Under the pieces are notes generated by a model. That model made no database searches, was not told where the DNA came from, and worked only from the letters and a program-made list of their open reading frames with translations. A program made the position numbers and the translations under genes. A stretch of 19,058 bases of DNA from Rickettsiales bacterium (lineage in GTDB: Bacteria > Pseudomonadota > Alphaproteobacteria > Rs-D84). Of this stretch, positions 19,025 to 19,058 are shown in pieces (position 1 is the stretch's first letter; the number at the start of each line of letters is the position of its first letter). Location: positions 1 to 19,058 of the forward strand of contig JAIRZE010000012.1 in NCBI GenBank assembly GCA_031267375.1, written 5' to 3'.

Positions 19025-19058
19025 CCGCGCATAATGAAAAACGCTCCGCCATTTGCTA

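Noticed and set aside
17394..19058. Second copy of the tRNA-Gln 3' end as the right attachment site
   Set aside because: I looked for GTTCGAATC and TGCGCCA-type matches; only a weak GCGCCA near 17530 appears, which is not convincing.

Overview
The window looks like chromosomal DNA of an alphaproteobacterium, probably a host- or gut-associated lineage with many intergenic repeats. The basis is a ComF fragment, a DUF2147 protein, GyrA, and a MerR regulator next to a tRNA that resembles the one found near IHF genes in alphaproteobacteria. Assignment below class is not possible from sequence alone. Everything here is read by eye; no search was run.

Layout. (1) 1-458: a GC-richer segment of unknown origin joined to the 3' third of a comF-type gene. 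(2) 517-2598: a small outer-membrane barrel, a lipoprotein and a secreted DUF2147 protein, with large palindromes between them. (3) 2745-5835: valS (a short ValRS without the C-terminal coiled coil) overlapping an acyl-ACP thioesterase gene. (4) 5945-6888, minus strand: rpmH (50 aa) without rnpA, and three small genes. The outermost has a near-consensus promoter whose spacer contains a run of eight G. (5) 7399-12167: gyrA, dinD, a DUF1653 gene, a PnuC-like gene and a merR-family gene, joined by four successive 4-base ATGA overlaps. (6) 12266-12339: tRNA-Gln(UUG). (7) About 12277-18240: an integrated element. It has a large serine recombinase whose last 20 codons are the antisense of the tRNA, a 47-aa ORF, and a promoter with a ~240-nt structured leader or ncRNA ending in a terminator. 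A four-gene operon follows (UDG-like protein, stand-alone FtsK gamma domain, small barrel-like secreted protein, lipoprotein), then an HUH (Y-x-x-K) rolling-circle Rep protein on the opposite strand. (8) 18241-18927: a SAM methyltransferase, then a strong promoter firing off the right edge.

The most unusual features are these. First, repeats built from iterated 7-base units arranged as inverted pairs occur in three sequence-unrelated families. Some arms lie inside coding sequence: one supplies the signal-peptide core of the DUF2147 protein and one the tail of the MerR protein. Second, the tRNA-Gln element combines serine integrase, HUH Rep, a detached KOPS-reading FtsK gamma domain and envelope cargo, behind a leader with attenuator-like 1:2 / 2:3 / 3:4 pairing. 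Third, a potentially phase-variable poly-G promoter drives two small proteins.
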